From Diphasiastrum complanatum (Eukaryota; Streptophyta; Lycopodiopsida; Lycopodiales; Lycopodiaceae): a DNA stretch of 64,000 nucleotides. Of the stretch, positions 47,200-61,294 are shown in pieces (the first letter of the stretch is position 1; the number at the start of each line of letters is the position of its first letter). A program made the translations under genes and the position numbers. The stretch is taken from NCBI GenBank assembly GCA_029204225.1, contig CM055112.1, forward strand, positions 30,668,739-30,732,738, given 5' to 3'. Under the pieces are notes generated by a model. It worked only from the letters and a program-made list of their open reading frames with translations. It did not search any database and was not told the origin of the DNA.

Positions 47200-47534
47200 A
47201 TCTCTTTACCAATCATAATCTATTTGAGTTTTTGAGTCATATTGAGTGCAATCAAGTGTTGCTTGTATTTCCTTCTCTCTCTACCTGAGGGCAAATTGGT
47301 CTATTCTTTCTTTGCCCTAGGAGAGGAGCCTAATTTGCCTTAGAATTTTCATGAAGTACTTTTCCCACATGTGAAATCACTTTGGTTATCAATCTATGCT
47401 TCTATCTTTGTCTCTTTGCCTTAGATTTTGACATAGATCTTGGATTTCAATCTAGTGTTGATCTAAAGTGCATAAGCTTTGCTTAGGAGATCATTCTCAC
47501 ACATTAAGGCATTCCCACACGTGTGAATTTTCAT
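47200..47534 (+). mobile_element. Truncated Copia LTR (end part)
   Basis: It matches the second half of the LTR at 50,716-51,396: (TCTCTCTCTACC)-type text, TTGATCTTGG/ATCTTGGATTTCAATCTAG, TTAGGAGATCA, and ACACGTGTGAA at the end. It is joined directly to the RNase H end, without a complete U3. Confidence 0.6.
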
Positions 47535-47539
47535 AGGAT

Positions 47540-47990
47540 GTAAAATGAAACTAAAATCACATCCTCTTATGACTTCTATTCCTAGAATGAAGCTCAATAG
47601 GCCGCGATCTACCATTTTAAGCTCTTTAGATAATGCAATTTTTATATCTCTTATTCCATCTAGATCATTTCCACTTAAAATCAACATGCAATACAGGGAT
47701 AATGATCTTTCCATCATGAAATCTTATGTACAATGATGGATCATAAACACTTATTACAAAGTTGATGAAGATAAGGAAAGAATTTGTAATATCAAGCTGG
47801 AATAGCTCCCAATTGAAGGTAGTAGCAAGACTTTAAATGATCAATCTTATTGTAACAATCTAAGCCACAAGAGCAAAAGTTTCATCATAATCAATTTTTT
47901 TGGTTTGTAAAAAATCTTTTGCTACAAGCCTAGCTTTATGCTTACTTATTGATCCATCTTGATTATACTTCGCTGAAAATCTTCAGTGGA
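47540..47990 (-). pseudogene. Copia RT scrap (minus strand)
   Basis: The minus strand reads, across frames, HKARLVAKDF, DYDETFALVA, FNWELFQLDITN, YDPSLYIRFHDGKI, and then SFILGIEVIRG. These are Copia RT blocks with several stops; the region around the catalytic YVDD is degraded. Confidence 0.7.
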
Positions 47991-48029
47991 GCAAAGACAC
48001 ACAATTCGAGTACTACAACTTCACTTAAG

Positions 48030-48262
48030 AGCCAACAACATATCAAGAAGCTGTCCAAATTCCAGAGAGAGAATTTTGGAAGCAGACAATGTCAGAAGAG
48101 ATTGAGTCGATGAGGTGAAACGAGGCATGGACGCTAGAGCCATTGCCAGAAAACAAAAAGATTGTCGATTGCAAATTGGTGTACAAGAAGAAAATGAATT
48201 CAGATGGCACTGTTGGGCGTTACAAAGCACGGCTTGTCATGAAGGGCTACACACAAAGGTAT
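48030..48262 (+). pseudogene. Copia RT N-terminal scrap (plus strand)
   Basis: EPTTYQEAVQIPEREFWKQ, MSEEIESM, DCKLVYKKKMNSDGTVGRY and KARLVMKGYTQ are the linker and first RT block of a Copia pol. One in-frame TGA (R/W position) is present, and coding similarity stops at about 48,262. Confidence 0.8.
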
Positions 48263-48481
48263 GTGATAGGGGAAATTCCCAATGGGGGATTGGTCTCGCC
48301 AGAAAGCCCTACAGGGGAAGGGCCCACACTGCCCTTACATGAGTGATTGGGGAATGCCGCTTCCAAACCTGAGGGCCATCTCAACCACCCCATGCTCCCC
48401 AGCCGATGAGGGTTTTTCAGGCCCCCAGAGGTACGGCTGTAGGGAGGTGTAATTGCAATCTCAGTCCTATTGTCTTGAGGC

Positions 48482-48890
48482 CTAGACTTTTCGTCCTCTA
48501 GATTGTCCACCCTCTATGTAGAAGTCCATAGAGGGGTCATCACTACTGTCTGCGTCCCAATCTGTTTCTGGTGGATCCAGTTCTGGAGGTCTATTGCTAC
48601 TACCAGCTGGTCCGGGTGACTGCATTGGCGATCTGAATTTTATGAAAGGTTGGGTGGGTCTTGTGTAGTCGGTGGAAACGGCGTAAGTTAGATGCCAGAG
48701 CCCATTGATAATGAACTCATAGGTCTCAAAATAACTATAACCCCTGCAATGTTGTATCCTAAATATAGTATCTCCTGCTTGCCAGTGAGGGTGGAGCGCC
48801 GGGGTATATAAATAATAGTGTGTGGCTCCTTCCCGGATCAATTGACAGACATCCCTTAATGTAGGGTGGAACTAATTCTCATCCATAATG
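48482..48890 (-). pseudogene. Unidentified ORF, possibly mobile-element derived
   Basis: The minus frame 48,841-48,482 encodes 119 residues starting near HYYLYTPALHPHWQAG and ending in an acidic tail (DWDADSSDDPSMDFY). In-frame similarity of style continues upstream through a stop at about 48,871 to an ATG at about 48,885. It is rich in aromatic residues, with no motif I can name. Flanking DNA gives no other clue. It might be a retroelement gag-side or accessory product, or an old host exon. Confidence 0.3.
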
Positions 48891-50715
48891 TTCAAGGGTC
48901 CAGCCCCTCATGAGGAGGGGAGCTGTTTGGCGCATCCCCCATAGGTCTCTAGAGGCACCTACTATTGTCAAGATGGGATCATATCTATAACTCAGGGTAC
49001 GATTCTGGTAGTATTGCTTATGCCAGTGTCTTTGGTACTTCACAATGGTCGAGATTCATGGCTAGAGGTCACACGAGTGTAATTACTTACAAATGCTATA
49101 GAGATTTTGGTAGGGGTACTCAATTAGCAACTATAGGTCAAATGAAATGACGTCATCGTCTATTGCCAAGTATTTTCTGTAATTTGTCACTAGAGTGTTC
49201 AACCGGTCAGGGTGAAATAAGCAAACAGTCATCAAATGATTGTGCTATAATATATCATGATTAGTTCCGTGCAGTGTGAGGGTGCCCACTATACACACCG
49301 CCTTGTTTGATAAGCGGTGGTATTTTGCCAAGCATCAAGCCTAGGTATTTCGCTAGGCAGTTCCAATGATGGAAGTGACTATGATGACCCCTAACCGAGG
49401 TGGTGTGTTACAACCACGTACGGTGGACGACCCGCTCTTCTATTTCAAAGAGGTCAGGCCCGTGACTCAAGTACACAAAAACTGACTCATTGCCAAATAC
49501 AATGTCAAATGGGATTTTGCAAACTAGGCATCATACACGTAAAGTTTTCAACGTTCAATAGTTATGAACATAATATGAGAGGCCACAATCAGCATATTAG
49601 CGAACATGGTCATCATTAGGCAACTTCATACTAAAGAACAACGGAGTCAAGCCAAATTCTAATTATATTATACTAGCAATGCGAGCACCATGTAAAACAT
49701 AAGATCGAGTCTCATAACCCATCAATCATAGATGAATTGACTAGCAAAACCACACTCCAAGAAATTTACAGAAATATACCTTGTGTGTGGGGGGGGGAAC
49801 GGTATGCCTTTGAGGGCCGCCAAGTCATGAGTTTGAAGGATTGACCTCTCCTCCGTTAGCACGCATTCATTCAGCTCAACATGATCTCAAAGGAATAGAA
49901 GGACCAAATTGTACAGATAAGGCTTCTTCTTTCATATCATATTGACAAGTGTGAGTAGCCAAACGTAGCTACTAGGTGATCAGAAGTGCTGAAAAATATC
50001 CGTAGGCAGAAAGCAAATCTGGTTACTGTATCAACCTTGCTGCTTATTCATACATAATGGACACTTTAGTAGCAATGCCCAAGCTCGCTCACATATAGTT
50101 GACATGTGCTCTCTCCGGAGAGAGGTCGTTGGTCGCACTTGTACCTAATTCTAAGAACCATATTCACCTTTAACACACTCATAGTTCAGATGAATGTTTA
50201 ACACCACTGATTCGCACTTCAGAGGTATGATGATTCCTCATAGGCAGCAGGGTCTGTAGCCAACAACGGCTTGGGCAGAGGTCCTGGTCACACTTTGGAT
50301 TAATCCACTGGTCTAGGATGGATAGGTACCCCAACTGAGACATCGATGGATTAGAAGTAGAAATTTCCCATAAACAGCAGGATCTGTAGACAATAATGCC
50401 TTGAGCAGAGGTTCTGCTCATAATTTGAAGTATCACGCTAGTCTCAGAAGTAAGTAAATGGCAGAGATCTTCTGCCTCGCGCTTCAACTAGTCTGAGTGT
50501 GGCTACTCCCAGTTTTATAGAGATCCTACCCTCTGGTTTCCTCACATAGTATCTCAAGAATTTACGTTCCAAATCTTTCACAAAACCTCTCCACTCAATC
50601 TTTCAGGGATGAAATCATAATCCCACAAAGGCACACCCTCATCGCAACCACTCACCTCATAGTCTCAGCTTCTCCCCCACAGCCATCCTTGTGAAGAACT
50701 GAAAAATATTATCTA
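48891..50715. other. Unassigned DNA with one tandem repeat
   Basis: No recognised gene. A diverged direct repeat of about 60 bp (GCAG(C/G)(A)GG(A/G)TCTGTAG ... GCAGAGGT(C/T)CTG) occurs at 50,240-50,300 and 50,369-50,424. A G9 run lies near 49,790. An open plus frame at 48,965-49,150 has no motif. Confidence 0.4.
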
Positions 50716-51396
50716 TGTTAGATATAGGGGTCTTATGTTTTTTACATCAAGCATCTAGGTGTAGGATGTTGATAGGAATAAATTTGGCATAGATGGCAAA
50801 ATTATGCATTTCCACTTGTAATGCCACTATTGAGCCAAAATAGAGTAAGAGGCTAAACACTTGCTAATTAGAGTGTAGACAAGTGTAAAGTTTTTGTTTG
50901 ATGAATTCCAAGAGGTCCAATAGGAAATTGAGGTGTGCTTGAATATAGTCCAATAGAATTAAGAGGTGCATAGGTCAATGATCCAATAGGATCAAGAGGT
51001 GACAAAATGTGGTCCAATCATAGTTAAGCATAGTGGTAGCTCGTGGACCTACTAGTATCATTGTACTCCTCATTTTGATGTTAATTGATTTGGTGATTTC
51101 ATGGATTTTGTGAGTTATTGGATTTCTAGCTTTCTCTCTCTACCCGAGAGCTCTTGATGCATTTTCTCTCTCTACCCAAGGAGAGCAGCTTGTTTTTACT
51201 TAGGTTATTTTTTGAATACTTCCCACACGTGTGAGTGAGAGTTGGAAGTGATTGAATGCATGTAGTAGTGTGTTTTTGCCATAGGATTCAAGATTGATCT
51301 TGAATCTCAATCTAGTCTTGATCTTGGTGCATCTACACACCTTAGGAGATCACAAGTACATGTAGTGGACAGTCCACACGTGTGAAATTTAACATG
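50716..51396 (+). mobile_element. 5' LTR of Copia element R
   Basis: Starts TGTTAGATATAGG and ends AAATTTAACA directly before the primer site: TGTTA/TAACA ends, 681 bp. The start is inferred from the matching ends. The last 150 bp match the LTR ends at 11,150-11,296 and 47,380-47,534. Confidence 0.65.
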
Positions 51397-51408
51397 GTAT
51401 CAGAGCCT
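51397..51408 (+). other. Primer-binding site, tRNA-iMet type
   Basis: TGGTATCAGAGC immediately after the LTR end, as in element B. Confidence 0.92.
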
Positions 51409-52150
51409 ACCTAAGGTTACCATGCATTTTGATCCATCTAAGTGAAAAAAATTTCATCAATCTTGAGCTAGAAGTTGTCAAGGCCCATTTTCCTAGCTAT
51501 CTTGTTCAATCTTGGATCAAAAGAGATCAAAAGGACATTGATTGGGTCTGACCTAGTACTATACAGAATTAGGTGCTCAGACACGTGTGAGGAACATCCA
51601 ATTTCAGTTTGGAAGTTCTCTCTCATGTTTAATCCATTTATCTTGCTTGATAGCTTGTTTTGAAGCTATGTTTGTCTAGTTTCTGTTGCAATCAGTTTCA
51701 TTCCATTTGGTTGAGCCAATCAAAAGTTATAAGCTTTTGAAGAGAGTTAGGTAGGGCACCTAGACCTGGGTGGACACATTGGTTTGGTCAAGAGATTGCT
51801 TGCTTGATCCAAAATCACAGTTGTATGCTTGCCAATCTCATCTATATGTGATCTAGGCACTGTTTTGAGATCTTAGCCATTTTGTTTCATGCAATATCAT
51901 TGTATTTGAGTCAAATTTAGTTTCTTAGTGTATTTCACACGTGCTAAGAGTGTTAGATCCTAACTTTGCCTATACTCCATCATTTGATGTGAAATAGATC
52001 TTGTTTTCGAGAGATTTGAGTAGCTAGTGAGAATTAATTCACAAATTGTTGTAAGATCTTTCATAGGAGGAGATAGTACTCAATTATTGGATCCTATTGA
52101 AAGTGTGTAACAACATTTATTGTTCATCATTTGAGTTTTCTTCACTTCAA

Positions 52151-53755
52151 ATGTCTTCAAAGGGTTTATCCTTGTTGGAACCAAGTGAAAGATTGACCAC
52201 TTCAAATTATTCAATTTGGAAAATGAGGATGGAGTCCATCTTGATCCTTCAAGACGTGATGGACATAGTTCTTGGCCTTGAAGAAGAACCACAAGTTCTT
52301 CAAGAGGTTCAAAAATACAAAAAGAGAGCTAGGATGGCTCTCCACTACATTAAGATGAATGTCTCTAATGAGATATTGAGGGAGATAGGTACTTGTACAA
52401 CAGCCAAAGAAGCTTGAGATTGTCTCAAGACTATCTATGAGGCTAAGAATACCTCTAGGCTTCTCACTCTTAGGAATCAAATCTTTCAAAGTAGCCAAAA
52501 GAGTGATGAGAGTGCATCTAGTTATGTTTTGAGAGTAAACGATATTCATAGAGAGCTTGCTTGTATTGGTGATTCCATAAATCAAAATGAGCTAGTTCAA
52601 GTCATTCTCAATGGCTTGAGAAGTGAATTTGATAATCTTGTCCAATCCTATGCCATTAAGGAGGAGCTACCAAGTTTGGAGGCTCTCCAAAGTGTGCTAA
52701 TTTCAGAAGAATCAAGACAAGAGTACAAGCTCTTGAGGATGGACAAGCTTTCTCTCACTCATAATGATGGCAAAGCTCTCTTTGCCAAGGATAAGCACAA
52801 AGAGAGGAGCAAGAACCAACATCAACAATCCTCAAGCAAGGACAAAGTCAAATCCAAAGACAAAGATGAGGAGGAAGATGATTCCTCTAATGCTTCATCA
52901 TCCAAGCTCAAGAAGAAGAAGAAGATCAAGTGCTTTTATTGTGGCAAGAAAGGTCATTATGCCACCAATTGCTTCAAAAAAAAGAATCAACTCAAGCAAG
53001 CCAATATTACCAATGAGAAGGAAGACACTATTGCAAGTGATGGAGAGGGATCTCTTATGGTCTCTAGTTTCTCATCTACTCCTTTCAAGAAGGACAGCCT
53101 ATGGTATATTGATAGTGGAGCCTCTTCACATATGTGTAGCTCCAAGGACTCTTTCTCTTCTATTGCACATTATGATGGAGTGAAGAAATCAATATACATT
53201 GCAAATGATTTTGAATGTCCTATTGAAGGCATAGGGAACATTCCCTTGAAGCTTGCATCCTCTAAAGTTCTTTCTCTCTCTAGAGCTCTTTATGTACCTA
53301 AGCTTACCAATAATCTTATTAGTGTTGGCCAATTGCTTGATAATGGCCTTGATGTAAAATTCAATGTTGATACTTGCACTATCAAGAAGAATGATGAGAT
53401 ACTTGCATTAGGATCTAGATTTGGTGGCATCTATAAACTAGATCCAAATGAGTATGTGAATGCTTGTAATGTTGCTCTTGTGAACAAGCTCTCTATGGAG
53501 GAATTATGGCATAGGAGGTTGGGACATCCCAACTACAAATCCATGCTCTCTATGATCAAAGAATCCAAAGCTATTGGCTTGCCAAAGTCATTCTCCAAGA
53601 AGATCAAGCCTTGTGAGGCTTGTGCTTTTGCTAAATCTCACAAAAAGCCATTTACAAGATCTTCTATCAAAAGCAAGCATCCTTTGGAGTTAATCCACTC
53701 GGATGTGCATTTCTCATCATCTACAAGCAAGGGAGGAGCCACTTGTTTTGTGGTT
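52151..53755 (+). pseudogene. Copia element R: Gag, protease, integrase start
   Basis: ATG at 52,151 (MSSKGLSLLEPSERL) opens Gag. One TGA (52,415-52,417) stands where a Trp is likely, otherwise the frame is open to 53,755. Visible in order: gag with LNGLRSEFDNLV, a Lys/Ser-rich stretch, zinc knuckle CFYCGKKGHYATNC (intact CCHC), protease LWYIDSGASSHMC, pre-integrase LWHRRLGHPNYKS and CEACAFAKSHKKP, then ELIHSDVHFSSS with the first catalytic Asp. Coding similarity ends at GGATCFV, where the CT/GA satellite begins. RT and RNase H are absent on this strand. Confidence 0.9.
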
Positions 53756-53798
53756 CCTCTCTTTCAACGGTTCTCACGGTTTCTCTCACTCACTCACG

Positions 53799-53928
<130 letters not shown>

Positions 53929-54020
53929 CACGGTTCTCATGGTTCCTCTCTCTCACTCACAGTTCTCACAATTCCTCTCTCTCTCTCTCTCTCACTCACG
54001 GTTCTCATGATTCTCACGAT

Positions 54021-54209
<189 letters not shown>

Positions 54210-54356
54210 CACGGTTCTCACGATGAGGGCATCGTGAGAACTGTGAGTGAGAGAGAGGAACCGTGAGAACCGTGAGAGAGAGAGCACCGTGAGAATCGTG
54301 AGTGAGATAGAGAGAGGGAGAGCATCCGAGAGAGAGAGAGAGCATCGTGAGAACCG

Positions 54357-54388
<32 letters not shown>

Positions 54389-54390
54389 GA

Positions 54391-54600
54391 TTTGGTGTTA
54401 TAACAATGGTTCAACGATGTTATAACGATGGTTCAATGATGGATGTGATTCGATTTGGTGTTATAACGATAGTTCAAGAATGCTATAACGATGGTTCAAC
54501 GATGGATGCTATAACATAATAACATTATTATTATAATGATGGTTCCAACGATGGATGCTATAACATACGTATCAATGCTTCAACGATGGTTCAATGATGG
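54391..54600 (+). repeat. AT-rich minisatellite inside the satellite
   Basis: Degenerate units built from (T)ATAACGATGGTTCAACGATG recur about seven times, followed by a short block without repeats. Confidence 0.8.
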
Positions 54601-54698
54601 ATGGTTAAGAGACTTGCCTATAGAAATACAAACGAATCTACCACAGGCGGAAACCACATTTCAACTAAACCGCAATTGCATCACAAAGGGCCATCATC

Positions 54699-54832
<134 letters not shown>

Positions 54833-54914
54833 GTGAGAACCATGAGTGAGAGAGAGAGAGGAACCGTGAGAACCGTGAGTGAGAGAGAGAGAGAGAGGAA
54901 CCGTGACAACCATG

Positions 54915-54955
<41 letters not shown>

Positions 54956-55449
54956 ATCGTTGAAGCGCTGATACAGATGTTATAGCATCCATCGTTGAGA
55001 GAGAGGAACTGTGCGAATGGTTCCTCTCTCTCAACGGTTCTCACGGTGAGTGTGAGAGAGAGAGGGAGAGCATCCGAGAGAGAGAGCATCGTGAGAACCA
55101 TGAGAAATGTGAGAGAGGAACCATGAGAACCGTGAGAATGGTTCCTCTCTCTCAACGATTCTTAGGTTCTCACGGTGAGTGTGAGAGAGAGGGAGAGCAT
55201 CCGAGACATAGAGAGAGCATCGTGAGAACCGTGAGTGAGAGAGAGGGAGAACCGTGAGTGAGAGAGAGAGGAATTTCTAGAACCGTGAGTGAGAGAGAGG
55301 AACTGTGAGAACTGTTGAGAGAGAGAAACCATGAGAACTGTTGAGAACTGTGAGTGAGAGAGGAATCGTGAATGAGTGAGAGAGAGGGAGAGCATCCCAG
55401 AGATAGAGAGAGCATCATGAGAACCGTGATCGAGAGAGAGGGAGAGCAT

Positions 55450-55491
<42 letters not shown>

Positions 55492-55692
55492 ATCATGAGA
55501 ACCGTGAGAACCATGAGTGAGAGAGAGAGAGAGAGATAGGATTATGAGAACCATGAGAACAGTGAGAGAGAGAGAGAGAGCATCATGAGAACCATGAGTG
55601 AGAGAGAGAGAGGGAGAGCCTCCAAGAGAGAGAGAGAGCATCGTGAGAACTGTGAGTGAGAGAGAGAGAAGGAGAGCATTGTGAGAACCGTG

Positions 55693-55816
<124 letters not shown>

Positions 55817-55924
55817 GGCATCGTGAGAACCGTGAGAACCGTGAGAGAGAGAGGAACCGTGAAAACCGCGAGAGAGAGAGAGCACCGTGAGAACTATGAG
55901 TGAGAGAGAGAGAGGGAGAGCATC

Positions 55925-58900
55925 CTAAAATAATCTATATTGATTTGAGCATGGATCTTGGTATAATTCCAAGATTGGCTCTATGCTTGATGAAGGAATT
56001 TTTTCTCAAAGGTTTGGTGAGCATATCAGCAATACAAGATGATGTGTCAATGTGCTTCAAGTTGATTTCCTCTCTCTCTCATGAAGTGATGTGCAACTTC
56101 GATATGCTTGCTCCTTTCATGGAATATCCGATTGTTGGCAAGGGCTTGGGCTGAAATGTTGTCACACATGATCATAGGTAGATCCTTTTCCATGATTTTC
56201 TTTAGCTCTACTAGTAACCTCTTGATCCAAAGCACTTCCTTTGTTGTTGTAGTGAGTGCCTTGTACTCAGCTTCACATGATGAGAGTGATACAATATCTT
56301 GCTTTTTGGAAAGCCAAGATATCAAGTTTCCTCCAAGATATATGACATAAGCACTTGTAGATTTTTGATCTGCTCTATCACTTGCAAAATCTGAGTCAGA
56401 ATAACCAATAATAGAAAGATCTTTACTTTTATACAATAAACCAAAATCAAAAGTTGAAGATATATATCTTAGAACTCTCTTGGCCATTTTCCAATGATAA
56501 ATAGTAGGATTTTTCATAGCCTGACTCAACTTATGAACACTAAAGCTTATGTTAGATCTAGTTATTGTGAGCCAATTTAAGGAGCCTATAAGGCTTCTAG
56601 AAAGTGTGATGTCCACGAAGGATCTTTCATCACCTTTGTTAGAGTCCTTTACATTTTGCTCCATAGGTGTTTCTATACTCTTACAATTCAACATATTGAA
56701 CTTCTTTAACATTGAAAGAGCATACTTGGATTGACATACAAAAGCTTTATCTATAAGAAAGTCAATCTCTAATCCTAAAATATAGTGAATTTTTCCAAGA
56801 TCTTGCATCTTGAACTCTTTTCCAAGTGCAATCTTGCTTTCCTCAACTAGCTTGATACAACTTCATGTCAGAATGATATCATCAACATAAATAAGAAGGA
56901 TGACAATATCTTTATCAAAAAACTTGACATATAAGAAAGGATCATAGTTACTAAGATTAAATCCTAGTGACTCAAGAAAGGTGTTAAGTCGAGAATACCA
57001 TGATCTTGGAGCTTGCTTCAATCCATATAAACTTTTGAAGAGCAAGCAAACTTTTTCTTTGTCTTGGATGAACCCAATAGGCTGATCCATATAAATCTCT
57101 TCTTCTAGATACCCATTTAGAAATGCATTAGAGACATCTAGTTGAAGAACTTGCCAATTGAAAAAACAAGCAAGAGAAATTATGATTCTAATTGATACCA
57201 TCTTTGCAACTGGAGGGTCTCCTCATAATCAAGTCCATAAACTTGAGCAAAACCTTTGGCACAAAGCCTAGCCTTGTACTTGTTGATTGTTCCATCTTGA
57301 TTATACTTGATTCGAAAAACCCACTTGCAACCAATGGTGTGCTTGTTGGATGGAAGATCCACAAGTCCCATGTCTTATTGGCCATCAAAGCATCACATTC
57401 CTCCTTCATGGCAAGGTACCATTCCTTCGAGTTGAGAGCATCATACACATCCTTCGGCTCCTCATGAGAAATAAAATAAGCACAATTAGTGGAGTTGATT
57501 TCCACTTGATTGCCTCTATCTTCATAGGTAAGCCTTCTAGGCTCGGATCTTTCTCTTTAAGATCTCCTTGGTGAAAAGATTCGAGGTGACTCCTTCTCAA
57601 TTCTTGGCCCCATCTCTCCATGATAGTCTTCAAGAGTGATGATTGGAGTTTCTTTGATCTCGGCCTTCTCAAGAATGTATTTTTTATCTTCATGGAATAT
57701 AACGTCCCTACTCTCAATTATAGTTGAGGTAGAGGGAACATAGATTCTATAAGCTTTCTTGTTGGATGCATATCCAACCATGATCCCTTTAATAGAATTA
57801 GGATCATCTCTTTCCCTTGTTTCCAAGGGCACATGAACAAAGCAAGCACAACCAAAAACTCTAAGGTGATCTACCTTAGGTTTCTTCTTAAACAAGACTT
57901 GAAAAGGTGATTTTCCAACAAGTGCATTGTGAGGTAATCTATTGCACAAATACTTTGCACAATTTATAGCTTCACCCCAATATTCAATAGGCATAGAAGC
58001 TGCTACTCGAATTGCTTTAGCACATTCACATAAAGATCTGTTTTTCCTCTCAGCTACTCCATTTTGAGATGGAGAATAAGCTCAAGAAAACTCTCTCTTT
58101 ATTCCTTCACCTTCACAATAATCATGAAACTTGTTGGAGATGTATTCACCTCCTCCATCACATCTTAAAGCTTTAACTTTGAAAGAAAACTGTTTCTCAA
58201 CATAAGCTTTGAAGATTAGGAAGTGATAAAAAACCATAGCCTTTGAAGAAAGTAGATACAACCAAGTATATCTAGTAAAGTCATTAATAAAGGTGACAAA
58301 CATGTTGCACCACCAATACTTTTAGAAGAGGAAAAATCTACATCTGAATGTATGAGCTCCAAAGGATGAGAAGTCTTTATGAAAGACTTCTGATATGGCT
58401 TTCTGTGTGACTTTGCAATAGCACAAGCCTCACAAGGCTTGAAATCTTTGGAAAGAGATTTTGGAAGACCAATAGCCTTCACTTTCTTGACCATAGAAGA
58501 CATAGATTTAAAGTGAGATGACCCAACCTTCTATGCCACAGCTCCTCCTTAGATAACAAACCAACTTCACAAAGGTTTGCATTCTCATAAGAATTCAACT
58601 TAAAAATTCCACCACATCTAGATCCATCAGCTAGGATCTCATCATTTTGATTGATAAAACAAGTATTGTTGAACTTTACATCACAACCATTATCAAGCAA
58701 CTTTCCCACACTAATTAAGTTCTTTGTGAGTTTTGGAATGAAAAGAACATTAGAAAGTTCAAGAACTTTTGAAGAAGCAAGTTTCAATGGAATGTTGCCA
58801 GTTCCTTCTATAGGGCACTCATGATCATTAGCAGCGTAAATAGATCTCTTGAGTCCTTTGTAAGGTATAATTGAGTCAAATGACTCCTTTGAACAACACA

Positions 58901-59054
58901 TATGTGAAGAAGCTCCATCTTTCTTGAAAGGTGATGAAGAAAAACTGGACACCATGAGTGCTCCTTCTCCATCACTTGCAACAGAATCTTCTTCAATCTC
59001 TTTGGAGAGATTAGCTTGCTTGAGTTGGTTTTTCTTCTTAAAGCAATTTAACAC
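55925..59054 (-). pseudogene. Copia element T: knuckle to RNase H, decayed
   Basis: Minus strand from 59,054: CFKKKNQLKQANLSKE (knuckle end); protease with GASSHMCCS directly after PFKKD, so about seven residues including the catalytic Asp are deleted in frame; pre-integrase LWHRRLGHLT and CEACAIAKSHRKP; integrase HSDVDFSSS, ALRCDGGGEYIS and NGVAERKN (all three catalytic positions present); VFGCACFVHVP; RT with CKWVFRIKYNQDG, QLDVSNAFLNGYLEEEIYM, LYGLKQAPRSWY, IYVDDIIL; RNase H with SDSDFASDRADQKST, SSCEAEYKAL, CDNISAQALAN; and pol end near 55,930. About six stops or shifts. It is the same family as element R but in opposite orientation, and lacks both LTRs. Confidence 0.9.
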
Positions 59055-60788
<1,734 letters not shown>

Positions 60789-60795
60789 CCCCCCC

Positions 60796-61294
60796 TTAGA
60801 ACTGATTTACAGGTTTAAGTGCATTTTCACATCATGCACTAAGGTTGTAGCAACAACGTACATGACCTTGGATGATGTAAATCTACAAGGGTTAATCAAG
60901 AGAGCGCTATAGATGAGGAGTTGGAGTTACAAATGGAAATTATGCTGGAGCTAGAAATGGAGATGGAGTTTATGCTGTATCTAGAGATGGAGTTTATGCG
61001 CTTGGAGCTGGAGAAAATTACTTTTACGATTTTTATGTTTTTTCATGTATGTGTTTATGTTCAAAGTGCCCATCACCCATAGGCTGGGAGCTTTTTCACC
61101 CTCATATGTTTACAACATCAAAGAAACCATAGGCATGTGCATGCAATGGCCTCTCCCATGTACCAACCTCTATAAATAATGTTAAGTAATTTTTGATGTT
61201 TATGTTTTTTATTTGTTTGTGCATGTGTTTAAGGTAAAGCACGGACAATGCTTGACAAATATGTGTATCCAAGGTTGGATATACAAAAAGATGT
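60796..61294. other. Non-coding with short ATGGAGTTTATGC repeats
   Basis: GATGGAGTTTATGC occurs twice (about 60,961 and 60,988) among GGAGCTGGAG words at 60,915-61,015. Nothing else is recognised before the tandem array. Confidence 0.5.
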
